DNA from: an uncultured Pirellulaceae bacterium
GTDB lineage: Bacteria > Planctomycetota > Planctomycetia > Pirellulales > Pirellulaceae
Assembly (NCBI GenBank): GCA_947258905.1
Contig: CAMYKF010000055.1
Span: forward strand, 1-6,705
DNA length: 6,705 bases
Direction of reading: 5' to 3'
In this document: positions 1-5,519 of the stretch, in pieces
Position numbering within the stretch: position 1 is the first letter of the stretch
Layout of the letters: each line of letters begins with the position of its first letter
Notes under the pieces: model-generated
What the model was told of the DNA's origin: nothing
Database searches by the model: none
Seen by the model: only the letters and a program-made list of their open reading frames with translations
Translations under genes and position numbers: made by a program

Positions 1-192
1 TTGAGCAGGCCTGCAGGGCCGTTGTTAAGTCAGCCCAGGGCAACGCCCTGGGTAACTTGTTTGGCCCTAAAGTACAGCCCCGCAGGGGCGGCCCTAAAGC
101 GAGGCTGATCGGCTTTTCAAAGGGTGATTGTGAGCCGGTCACTCCGTGAGCGGCAGCCGACAGTTCGGCGTCACGGAGTGCCGCCGCCACAT
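1..192. repeat. Palindrome-rich spacer downstream of lemA
   Basis: This non-coding spacer holds a string of short inverted repeats. A 10-base palindrome (GCAGGCCTGC) lies at 5-14. A hairpin with 8-bp arms CCCAGGGC/GCCCTGGG and loop AAC lies at 34-52. A hairpin GCCCC/GGGGC lies at 77-89, flanked by two direct copies of GGCCCTAAAG at 63-72 and 90-99. A larger inverted repeat at 140-180 is listed separately. No convincing reading frame crosses the spacer. I recall similar CCCAGGGC-AAC-GCCCTGGG units scattered between genes in planctomycete genomes, but that is memory, not a search. The hairpins could act as transcript ends, mobile REP-like debris, or both. Confidence 0.6.
140..180. repeat. 10-bp inverted repeat just past lemA stop
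   Basis: The arms CACTCCGTGA (140-149) and TCACGGAGTG (171-180) are perfectly complementary. Inside them is a second stem, GCCGA (156-160) with TCGGC (165-169) around a CAGT loop. The structure begins 12 bases beyond the lemA stop codon. Read on the minus strand, no T-run follows directly, so it is not a textbook intrinsic terminator. It could still protect the 3' end of the transcript or act as a Rho-dependent or weak terminator. Confidence 0.55.
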
Positions 193-756
193 TCATTCCG
201 GGAACTTGACGTCAGGCACGCTGCGCACGCTGGGTTCAACGTCGAAATAGTCCTCCGATGCGAACCCAAACAGACTGGCCACGATAGTGGAGGGAAACGA
301 CTGGCACTTGATGCGATAGTCCCGCACATTGCCGTTGTAAAAACGCCGTGCGGCCTGGATCCGGTTTTCTGTATTCGTCAATTCCTGTTGCAGTTCGAGA
401 AAATGCTGGTCGGCCTTCAGGTCCGGATAGTTCTCAACCACAGCCAGCAATCGCTGCAGCGCTCCGACCAGTTGCCGTTCCGTTCCCGCCTGCTCGGTGG
501 GTGAACCGTGATTGTTCACACAGCTGTCGCGCAGTTCGGTCACGTGTTGCAGCACGTCCTTTTCATGATTCGCATATCCCTTGACGGTCGACACGAGATT
601 CGGGATCAGGTCATAACGGCGTTTGAGTTCCGTATCAATATTGCTCCACGCGTTGGCAATGTGATTGCGGAGGCTGACCAGGCCATTGTACTGAATTAGC
701 ACCCAGGCGATCAGCGCCAACAGGACTACGGCAACGACAATGAGAGCGGGGTTCAT
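193..756 (-). CDS. lemA: LemA family protein
   Basis: The 187-aa product matches the LemA family in length and layout. It has one N-terminal membrane helix (about residues 3-22) followed by the family's typical stretch, seen here as YNGLVSLRN, then AWSNIDTELKRRYDLIPNLV, then an acidic helical region with YPDLKADQ, ENRIQAARRFYN and a C-terminal FGF. LemA proteins are widespread envelope proteins with a helical soluble domain; their molecular function is not settled. The start is ATG at 756, which overlaps the stop of the upstream gene as ATGA. There is little Shine-Dalgarno sequence, so translation is probably coupled to that gene. An in-frame extension to 867 would lie wholly inside the neighbour and lacks LemA character, so I reject it. 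The family call is firm; the biological role is unknown. Confidence 0.95.
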   Translation of the reverse strand: MNPALIVVAVVLLALIAWVLIQYNGLVSLRNHIANAWSNIDTELKRRYDLIPNLVSTVKGYANHEKDVLQHVTELRDSCVNNHGSPTEQAGTERQLVGALQRLLAVVENYPDLKADQHFLELQQELTNTENRIQAARRFYNGNVRDYRIKCQSFPSTIVASLFGFASEDYFDVEPSVRSVPDVKFPE

Positions 757-1427
757 GGTTGTACCATCAGGTAATCGGGAAACATCTCGCGAATGGTGAC
801 CAGTCGATCCAGGTTGGGCCTGATCTGTTCGGGCTGCAGTCGCCGCTCGAAAAACAGTGTCAGGCAATGGTGTTCAATTTCAATGCTCAGATCCCTGTTT
901 TCCAACAGGTACTCGATCATCCGGGCGTGACAGATGTCATAGGCAAACTTCTTGTCGCGTGACTTGACCAGAAAACGCCGGCTGAATTCGGCAGATTCAA
1001 AATCAATATCGTCGAAGCCGAGGAACTGGGTGAATTTCGAGAACCAGCCCTCCCGCGAAATCAGCAATTCGGGAAAGCTTTCCGAAAAATGCAGGATAAA
1101 GAACGAAAAGTAATGATGGTGGGTCTGGCGATTTCCCTTGTTGTCCGTCGAATAGGTTTCGTAGTGATAGTCAAAGACCGCCACCGCGTGCCCGCGATGC
1201 TGGCCTGACAGGATATTGAATCCGTATCGGTCGTCTCCCTGACACAATTTGTTGAGAAACGGATAACGCTCGTCCAGCGAGTAGTCCTCGTCGCTGGAGA
1301 ACCGCAGTTCGAGCTGGTCCGCCACCAGCCGCATAGCGTCGCGTCGTTTTTTGGCGGCCTGATGGCCGATCCACCAGATAAGGGCAACGACCGCAAGAAT
1401 AAACACGATCACAAGAAGAAATTTCAC
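753..1427 (-). CDS. Membrane-anchored protein of unnamed conserved family
   Basis: This 224-aa protein has one N-terminal membrane helix (about 2-20), then a basic segment AAKKRRD, so the C-terminal bulk is probably cytoplasmic. The soluble part is rich in aromatics and histidines: YGFNILSGQHRGHAVAVFDY at 68-87, a THHHYFSFFILHF strand at 102-114, and FESAEFSRRFLV at 143-154. I remember proteins with this pattern (a 'rG..v..fdY.y' strand followed by 'fes.eFnrrF.V') as hypothetical proteins in several phyla, but I cannot attach a family name; a DUF3137-like relationship is possible, unproven. The start is GTG at 1427, supported by a strong GGAGG four bases upstream. Its stop overlaps the lemA start (ATGA), implying coupled translation and stoichiometric production with LemA. 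Confidence 0.88.
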   Translation of the reverse strand: MKFLLVIVFILAVVALIWWIGHQAAKKRRDAMRLVADQLELRFSSDEDYSLDERYPFLNKLCQGDDRYGFNILSGQHRGHAVAVFDYHYETYSTDNKGNRQTHHHYFSFFILHFSESFPELLISREGWFSKFTQFLGFDDIDFESAEFSRRFLVKSRDKKFAYDICHARMIEYLLENRDLSIEIEHHCLTLFFERRLQPEQIRPNLDRLVTIREMFPDYLMVQP

Positions 1428-1584
1428 GGAGCCTCCGTATGCAGTCCCAGGATCCGTTTAGTATTCGTGTCCGACGGGCATTTATTGGTGCGTAACGGCG
1501 ACGGCGAGCAGGCCCTCGACTTGCGCAGGCCTGGCATCCGGTTTATCCAGGTGGCATTCGGCCAAACAAAGCCCGTATTCCAAC
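1428..1584. other. Gap between two co-directional genes
   Basis: These 157 bases contain no supported gene. The minus strand has a weak inverted repeat, CAGGCC at 1509-1514 with GGCCTG at 1528-1533, not followed by a T-run, so I see no clear terminator. A promoter for the 224-aa gene and lemA could sit here, but I find no convincing -35/-10 pair. Confidence 0.4.
1432..1436 (-). promoter_or_regulatory. Strong Shine-Dalgarno before a GTG start
   Basis: On the minus strand GGAGG sits four bases before the GTG at 1427-1425. It is the clearest ribosome binding site in the window and settles the non-ATG start of the 224-aa gene. Confidence 0.75.
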
Positions 1585-2058
1585 CTACACACTGGTATCG
1601 TTTTTCAGCTGGCCGGCGATTTCCTCGAGACTGTCGTCGTTTTCGACCTGGGAGACCAGCCAGGGAATCGACAGTCCGTGCTGGTTCAGATAGTTCACAA
1701 TGCCCGGCTTGAGCTTGCGATACAGGGCCCGTTCATTGATCTCGTTGTAAATGCAATAGACGACAAAGGTCGCCACAACGATCAGCAGGTAGACCCACCA
1801 GCTTTGCAGCTTGGCGACCGGAATGCCGAAGATCGGATCCACCCACGCCATATGAATCGTCGCGCAAAGAGCAAGTACAAACATCATGGCCAGCCAGATG
1901 ACCAGTGTGCCGATGTTTTCCAGCTTTTCATTGGCCATCAAGAGGCGTCCATACAACTCCGGATGTTCCTTTTGCAGCGTCGGTCCCGCGCCGCCCTGCA
2001 CGACACCATCCTGAATGGTGTCCTTCATGAAGCCGCCGGGATTAATGGAGTTGCTCAT
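1585..2058 (-). CDS. Two-helix membrane protein, unknown function
   Basis: The 157-aa product is not one I recognise. Residues 1-45 are hydrophilic with a helical EHPELYGRLLMANEKLENIG stretch. Two hydrophobic segments follow at about 51-70 (TLVIWLAMMFVLALCATIHM) and 86-104, joined by a short loop DPIFGIPVAK. A soluble tail of about 50 residues follows with a basic NERALYRKLKPG start and an acidic end (ENDDSLEEI). Basic residues after helix 2 suggest that both termini are cytoplasmic, giving a hairpin topology. The ATG at 2058 has AGGA six bases upstream. It lies 64 bases after the trkH stop on the same strand, so co-transcription is likely. It could be an accessory membrane subunit, but nothing in the sequence shows this. 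Confidence 0.85.
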   Translation of the reverse strand: MSNSINPGGFMKDTIQDGVVQGGAGPTLQKEHPELYGRLLMANEKLENIGTLVIWLAMMFVLALCATIHMAWVDPIFGIPVAKLQSWWVYLLIVVATFVVYCIYNEINERALYRKLKPGIVNYLNQHGLSIPWLVSQVENDDSLEEIAGQLKNDTSV

Positions 2059-2064
2059 GAGAAG

Positions 2065-2068
2065 TCCT
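2065..2068 (-). promoter_or_regulatory. Shine-Dalgarno of the 157-aa gene
   Basis: AGGA on the minus strand, six bases before the ATG at 2058. It supports this start over the internal Met at residue 11. Confidence 0.6.
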
Positions 2069-2122
2069 GGATTCCGGGGAAATCAAAACCGAATCATAGT
2101 GCATGAACGGCTGGAATTCCAA

Positions 2123-3961
2123 TCAGCGGTTTCTCCAGAATCGCGGAGCGAACAGCACAATGATGGGCCAGATTTCCAGTCGCCCCAGCATCATCAACCA
2201 GACAAACAGCAATTTGGACATCCCGGAAAAATCCCCGTAATTCTGTGTCGGACCGACAATGCCCAATCCCGGTCCAATGTTGTTGAGCGTCGCCGCAACG
2301 CAACTGGCCGAGTCAATCAGCTTGTTTGACTGATCCGGACCCCAGGTGGTGGCCGGTTCAAAACCCGCGACAAACAACCAGCCGGCAATGAACAGGGTCA
2401 GCACCAGCGTGACATAGACAAGCAAGCCGTTGCGGAGTTCATTTTCTTCGGTCTCGCCGCGTCCCTGGTAACGCAGCGGCTTGACGACACGCGGATGAAA
2501 GGCTTTTTCGATCTCGATCCAGAGGATTTTGAAAATCAGCACGTGCCGAATGACTTTCATGCCACCGCCTGTACTGCCCGCGCAGCCGCCAATAAACATC
2601 AGCACCAGCATCACCAGCCGGGCAAACTGGTTCCAGCTGTCAAAGTCATTGGTGCCGTATCCGGTGGTCGTCATGATGGAGACGACCTGAAACAGTCCGT
2701 TGCGAAAGGCCGGTTCCGACTGGTCAAAACCCGGATCTCGATGTGTCCAGCCAAAAATAATGATGACCGTCGTAACCAGCACGATAAGCAGGATATAGGT
2801 ACGCCACTCCAGATCGGCTAACAGCCAGCCTGGCTGTTTTAAAACAACGAGATACAACAGCGTAAAGTTGGTGCCGGCCAGAATCATAAACAAAATCACG
2901 ACATACTCGATGGCCGGACTTTGGAAATGACCGAGACTGGCGTTGTAAGTAGAGAATCCGCCGGTGGCCATCGTGCCAAAGGCATGACACAAGGCATCAA
3001 AAAGGCCCATGCCCAGCAACAGCAGGATCAGCGTAAGGACCACGTTGAGGACCACGTAAATGGCGGCAAACGTCCAGGCGGAATGCTGAATGCGTGCCGA
3101 AGTGCCTTCGGCGGCTGGACCGGGAACTTCGGTGCGCATCAGGGCCTTGCCGGCTGATCCCTGACCCAGCAGCACAACGAACAGCACGATGATGCCCAGT
3201 CCGCCAAGGAAGTGCGTGCTGCTGCGCCAAAAATGAATGCAGGAGGCAATGGCCTGGGGGTCTTCCAGTTCCGACATCACCGACGCGCCGGTCGTGCTGA
3301 ATCCGGACTGGGACTCGAACAGGGCGTCCCACACTGACATGCGGGCCCAGCGAATGCGGTAGTTGGATGCCCGATCGGCGGTCGCCGTACCCTCGCCGGG
3401 CAGCAGCAGGAAATCGGTCCACACAGGCCGGATTTTGAGTTGCTCGAAGACGGTATCGGCATGCGCGAGTCCCGTTTGTTCGCGCAACCTGGCAATCGGC
3501 AACCCGGGCGAGTGTGCTTCCTGCAGTGCTCCCAAAACCAGATACTCATCGTCCGAAATCGGTCCGGCACTTTCCCATTCGCGAAGGAATTGCGAACCGT
3601 GTTTGAGCACCAGGGGCGAATCATCGGCGCTAAACAGACGCACGGATGGTCCGCGTAATGTGCCGCTCAGATAAAACGGCAACGCGCCCAGCAGCGTGGC
3701 CAGAATCCAGCTGAGTCCCACGACCGCCATCGCTTCCTTGCGATACAACTTGCCGGTGGCGTGACGACCGAGCCGGTACAGGACGAAGCCGGTAATCAGA
3801 CACACGGTCATGCTGATGAGCAGCGCCGAAAAGCCGGCACGCTCGAATTGCTCCGTGTGGCGGCCCACACCGGGAATGGCCCACGGCAAGCTGAAGGCCA
3901 TGAAGCCACCAATCAGGGCCGCAAGGATTCCCAGCAGCTTTGCCAACAAGCGAATATTCAT
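2123..3961 (-). CDS. trkH: TrkH family K+ uptake channel with insertion
   Basis: The 612-aa product is the channel-forming subunit of a Trk/Ktr-type potassium transporter in the inner membrane. It normally works with a cytoplasmic TrkA-type regulator, which is not in the window. Four pore loops with the family's glycines are visible: TTGAS (223-227), ATGGFST (332-338), TTTGYGTND (431-439) and NNIGPGLG (560-567). The signatures GGCAGSTGGGMKVIR (458-472) and MLGRLEIWP (591-599) also fit. The ATG at 3961 aligns well with known N-termini (MNIRLLAKLLGIL). Escherichia coli TrkH is about 483 aa; most of the excess here is an insertion at about residues 101-207, between the first pore-domain helix (77-99) and pore loop 1. 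The rest of the channel looks intact, so it is probably functional. It is the first gene of the minus-strand cluster. Confidence 0.96.
   Translation of the reverse strand: MNIRLLAKLLGILAALIGGFMAFSLPWAIPGVGRHTEQFERAGFSALLISMTVCLITGFVLYRLGRHATGKLYRKEAMAVVGLSWILATLLGALPFYLSGTLRGPSVRLFSADDSPLVLKHGSQFLREWESAGPISDDEYLVLGALQEAHSPGLPIARLREQTGLAHADTVFEQLKIRPVWTDFLLLPGEGTATADRASNYRIRWARMSVWDALFESQSGFSTTGASVMSELEDPQAIASCIHFWRSSTHFLGGLGIIVLFVVLLGQGSAGKALMRTEVPGPAAEGTSARIQHSAWTFAAIYVVLNVVLTLILLLLGMGLFDALCHAFGTMATGGFSTYNASLGHFQSPAIEYVVILFMILAGTNFTLLYLVVLKQPGWLLADLEWRTYILLIVLVTTVIIIFGWTHRDPGFDQSEPAFRNGLFQVVSIMTTTGYGTNDFDSWNQFARLVMLVLMFIGGCAGSTGGGMKVIRHVLIFKILWIEIEKAFHPRVVKPLRYQGRGETEENELRNGLLVYVTLVLTLFIAGWLFVAGFEPATTWGPDQSNKLIDSASCVAATLNNIGPGLGIVGPTQNYGDFSGMSKLLFVWLMMLGRLEIWPIIVLFAPRFWRNR
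3341..3661 (-). other. Inserted domain within TrkH
   Basis: This stretch codes for TrkH residues 101-207. In E. coli TrkH only about ten residues separate the equivalent helix (ALPFIFS) from the pore-loop motif. Here the ALPFYLS and ALFESQSGFSTTG motifs are separated by about 110. The middle reads as three helices (about 136-150, 156-165, 167-177) followed by two likely strands (WTDFLLLP and YRIRW), the order of a winged-helix fold. The basic loop RLGRHATGKLYRK at 63-75 marks the cytoplasmic side before the preceding helix, so the insertion should face the periplasm. Helix and strand limits are judged by eye. Confidence 0.7.
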
Positions 3962-4032
3962 TTACACTTCGCATACGTTTATCGGAACAATCCATGATTC
4001 TAGTTGACAGGCCCGGTTTGGGCAGCGTCGGC
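3962..4032. promoter_or_regulatory. Short divergent trkH/mpg intergenic region
   Basis: The two start codons face away from each other with 32 to 89 bases between them, depending on which mpg start is used. Both promoters must lie here or overlap the neighbouring gene. A TTGACA sequence occurs on the plus strand at 4004-4009, but no -10 element follows at 16-18 bases. Neither gene has a strong Shine-Dalgarno sequence here. Confidence 0.35.
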
Positions 4033-4653
4033 ATGGCTCGTTCAGTCGCTATGGCATCATCGGCGATTTTGGCTCGCCAGTTCTACGAAAAACCCGCCCC
4101 CGAACTGGCCCGTCAACTGCTCGGGACGCGGCTTGTTTCGCTGCACGAGGGCCAGCTAACCAGCGGTCTGATTGTTGAGACCGAAGCCTACTTGCCGCGG
4201 CACGATACGGCCTGTCACGCAGCCCGCGGCTCGACTCCGGGCAATCAGTCCATGTTTGGTGTGGCGGGCCTGAGTTACGTGTATCCGATTCACGCCAAAT
4301 ACTGCTTTAATGTTGTGGCCGGCAGGGAGGGTGAAGGTACTGCCGTGCTGATTCGCGCCGTGCAGCCGATCGATGGCATCGCCATCATGATCCAGCGTCG
4401 CGGCAATCCCCGCCCACTGGATTTATGCCGTGGCCCGGCCCGGCTGTGTCAGGCCCTGGCCATCGAGCGATCTCTGGACGATCACGATCTGACCGTGGGC
4501 CAGCGGTTGTGGATTGAATCCGCCAGGCAGCCGGTTGCGGACGATCAAATCAGAAATACCGAGCGCATCGGCGTTACCTCGGCCGAGCATTTGTTGTTGC
4601 GATATACCGTTGCCGGTTGTCGTTATGTCAGCGGACCGGTGCGTTTACGGTGA
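4033..4653 (+). CDS. mpg: DNA-3-methyladenine glycosylase (AAG/MPG family)
   Basis: This monofunctional base-excision enzyme removes alkylated purines such as 3-methyladenine. From the chosen start it is 206 aa, within the bacterial range. Family motifs in order are FYEKPAPELARQLLGTRLV, GLIVETEAY (its second Glu corresponds to catalytic Glu125 of human AAG and the Tyr to Tyr127), CHAA (His matching His136), SYVYPIHAKYCFNVV, AVLIRAVQPIDG and LCRGPARLCQALAI. The loop normally written YVYxxYG reads YVYPIHA and is one residue shorter, so the usual DNA-intercalating Tyr162 seems replaced. In-frame ATGs occur at 3994, 4033 and 4051; none has a strong ribosome site, 3994 has a weak GGA, and homology begins near ARQFYEKP. 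I chose 4033 as a compromise. It is divergent from trkH and ends before a strong terminator at 4792. Confidence 0.93.
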   Translation: MARSVAMASSAILARQFYEKPAPELARQLLGTRLVSLHEGQLTSGLIVETEAYLPRHDTACHAARGSTPGNQSMFGVAGLSYVYPIHAKYCFNVVAGREGEGTAVLIRAVQPIDGIAIMIQRRGNPRPLDLCRGPARLCQALAIERSLDDHDLTVGQRLWIESARQPVADDQIRNTERIGVTSAEHLLLRYTVAGCRYVSGPVRLR

Positions 4654-4656
4654 CGG

Positions 4657-4714
4657 ACTCGTAGCGAATCTCGTGAGAGATTCGACCGCCGTCCAACTCA
4701 TAGCAAATCTTGTG
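4657..4714. repeat. Degenerate 39-base-spaced direct repeat with hairpin
   Basis: Bases 4657-4675 (ACTCGTAGCGAATCTCGTG) and 4696-4714 (ACTCATAGCAAATCTTGTG) match at 16 of 19 positions. All three differences are G-to-A or C-to-T transitions. The first copy extends into a hairpin with arms CGAATCTC (4665-4672) and GAGATTCG (4677-4684) and a GTGA loop. The second copy has lost the complementary arm. I recall similar GTAGCGAA-type stems as abundant repeats in planctomycete genomes. Confidence 0.55.
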
Positions 4715-4783
4715 TATGAACAACGGCCGCCGACGAGTCAGTCAGGCAGGAAGCCTCACGACTTTGCATAGAGGTGGTTTAAC

Positions 4784-4857
4784 ACGGTAGGCGAGTCCCG
4801 GCGCGCCGGGACTCGTTTTGCTTTGTGTTCTCGGTCTCGGAGAGACCGAGCTACCGT
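4784..4857. repeat. Nested three-stem palindromic element (REPIN-like)
   Basis: The 7-base ends ACGGTAG (4784-4790) and CTACCGT (4851-4857) are exact inverted repeats. Between them lie two hairpins: the palindrome at 4792-4815 and the 9-bp stem CTCGGTCTC/GAGACCGAG at 4830-4850 around GGA. Together they could fold as a three-way junction. The layout resembles paired palindromes mobilised by REP-associated transposases, but no such transposase is in the window. Confidence 0.55.
4792..4824 (+). terminator. Intrinsic terminator after mpg
   Basis: A perfect 24-base palindrome at 4792-4815 (arms CGAGTCCCGGCG and CGCCGGGACTCG) is followed directly by TTTTGCTTT on the plus strand. The arms are GC-rich and uninterrupted, which fits Rho-independent termination of the mpg transcript about 140 bases after its stop. 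The minus-strand side has no T-run, so it works mainly in one direction. Confidence 0.75.
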
Positions 4858-4902
4858 AGGAAACAACTTACAGGCTCTGGACTTTAATGGTGGCACATGT
4901 GG

Positions 4903-4969
4903 GTCCGTCTTTCCCAGACGGACAAAACGCGGGCCTTTCAGCCCGAGTCTGAGCCTCGGCCAGGCTCAG
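4903..4969. repeat. Three consecutive hairpins
   Basis: Stem one is GTCCGTCT/AGACGGAC at 4903-4923 around TTCCC. Stem two is CGGGC/GCCCG at 4930-4945. Stem three is CTGAGCCT/AGGCTCAG at 4949-4969 around CGGCC. Read on the minus strand, stem two is followed by CGTTTTG, so stems three and two could end transcription of the lipoprotein operon, whose last gene stops at 4992. Confidence 0.55.
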
Positions 4970-4991
4970 CGACGAATTGAGGGGCAAAACC

Positions 4992-5510
4992 TTAGGGGGA
5001 ATCCGCGCCGGACTCCGACTCTCCGACCTCATCCGGCGGTTTGGAAAACCAACGGTCGCCCAGATTCGATGCGATGACGATGCACAAGGGTGAGACAATC
5101 AGCAGCGCCATCATCAGCCACTTGGGAATCTGGTAGGTGGTGATGGAAATCTGCAGCCAGGTCACGATGCAAATGATGGCCAGAAATATCCCGTGACCGG
5201 CCTTGGAAAAGGGCGCCCAAAAGGCTACTTGAAAACCGATAAACAGCGACAGGATGACGGCCAGCCCGATCAGCCACAAACACATTTCGACCGGGAAAAA
5301 AACTTCGGGGTTGTTTTCCCAGGTGTCCGCAAAGCGGTCCTTTTCGGCTTCCGTGCCCGGTGTCCAGAGTTCAAAGATTTCGGGAAACCGCAATCGCGCG
5401 ATCAGCAGCATGCCCATCAACATACCGAGATAAAGAATCACATAGTGAAATGTGATGACAAAGAAGCTGCGCAGAAAATGAGCCGGATCGACGTAGGAGG
5501 ACTTTCGCAT
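4992..5510 (-). CDS. Four-helix membrane protein, unknown function
   Basis: The 172-aa product is strongly hydrophobic, with four likely membrane helices at about 13-38, 73-97, 106-127 and 130-149. A soluble loop of about 35 residues (LWTPGTEAEKDRFADTWENN and on) lies between helices 1 and 2, and the C-terminal tail is acidic (PPDEVGESESGADSP). I do not recognise the family and see no catalytic or transport motif. The ATG at 5510 is the only possible start, since the next upstream in-frame codon of note is a stop at 5520-5522. GAGGGG abuts the ATG, which is closer than usual. The gene begins 9 bases after the stop of the preceding lipoprotein gene, so co-transcription is very likely. A role in envelope physiology is only an inference from its neighbours. 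Confidence 0.85.
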   Translation of the reverse strand: MRKSSYVDPAHFLRSFFVITFHYVILYLGMLMGMLLIARLRFPEIFELWTPGTEAEKDRFADTWENNPEVFFPVEMCLWLIGLAVILSLFIGFQVAFWAPFSKAGHGIFLAIICIVTWLQISITTYQIPKWLMMALLIVSPLCIVIASNLGDRWFSKPPDEVGESESGADSP

Positions 5511-5519
5511 CCCCTCAGT

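Larger units (their letters stand above)
4654..4991. other. Palindrome-rich intergenic region between convergent genes
   Basis: These 338 bases between the 3' ends of mpg and the 172-aa membrane gene hold no gene. Small open frames cross them on both strands, but their products are Arg/Pro/Ser-rich and match nothing. In order the region contains a degenerate direct repeat whose first copy forms a hairpin (4657-4714), an intrinsic terminator in a nested palindromic element (4784-4857), and three hairpins at 4903-4969. Such density of stems is far above what two convergent terminators need. Confidence 0.7.

Noticed and set aside
124..504. Plus-strand frame of 126 codons opposite lemA, and similar long frames opposite trkH.
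   Set aside because: They are antisense shadows of strongly conserved genes and show no family resemblance or start signals.
757..867. N-terminal extension of LemA by 37 residues.
   Set aside because: It lies entirely within the upstream gene in another frame, and LemA proteins begin with the membrane helix that follows the ATG at 756.
1424..1537. Small minus-strand frame of 37 codons whose TGA overlaps the GTG of the 224-aa gene (GTGA).
   Set aside because: It has no ribosome site, its product is Ser/Arg/Pro/Lys-rich and resembles nothing, and the overlap can arise by chance. It could be a leader peptide, but nothing supports that.
4004..4009. TTGACA on the plus strand as a -35 box for mpg.
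   Set aside because: No TATAAT-like sequence lies 16-18 bases downstream, and the position falls inside the longest possible mpg reading frame.
4654..4991. CRISPR array.
   Set aside because: The repeated stems differ in sequence and spacing; there is no series of identical repeats with unique spacers.
4823..5098. Open frames on both strands across the palindrome-rich intergenic region.
   Set aside because: Their products are Arg/Pro/Ser-rich, follow the hairpin repeats, and overlap the end of a well supported membrane-protein gene.
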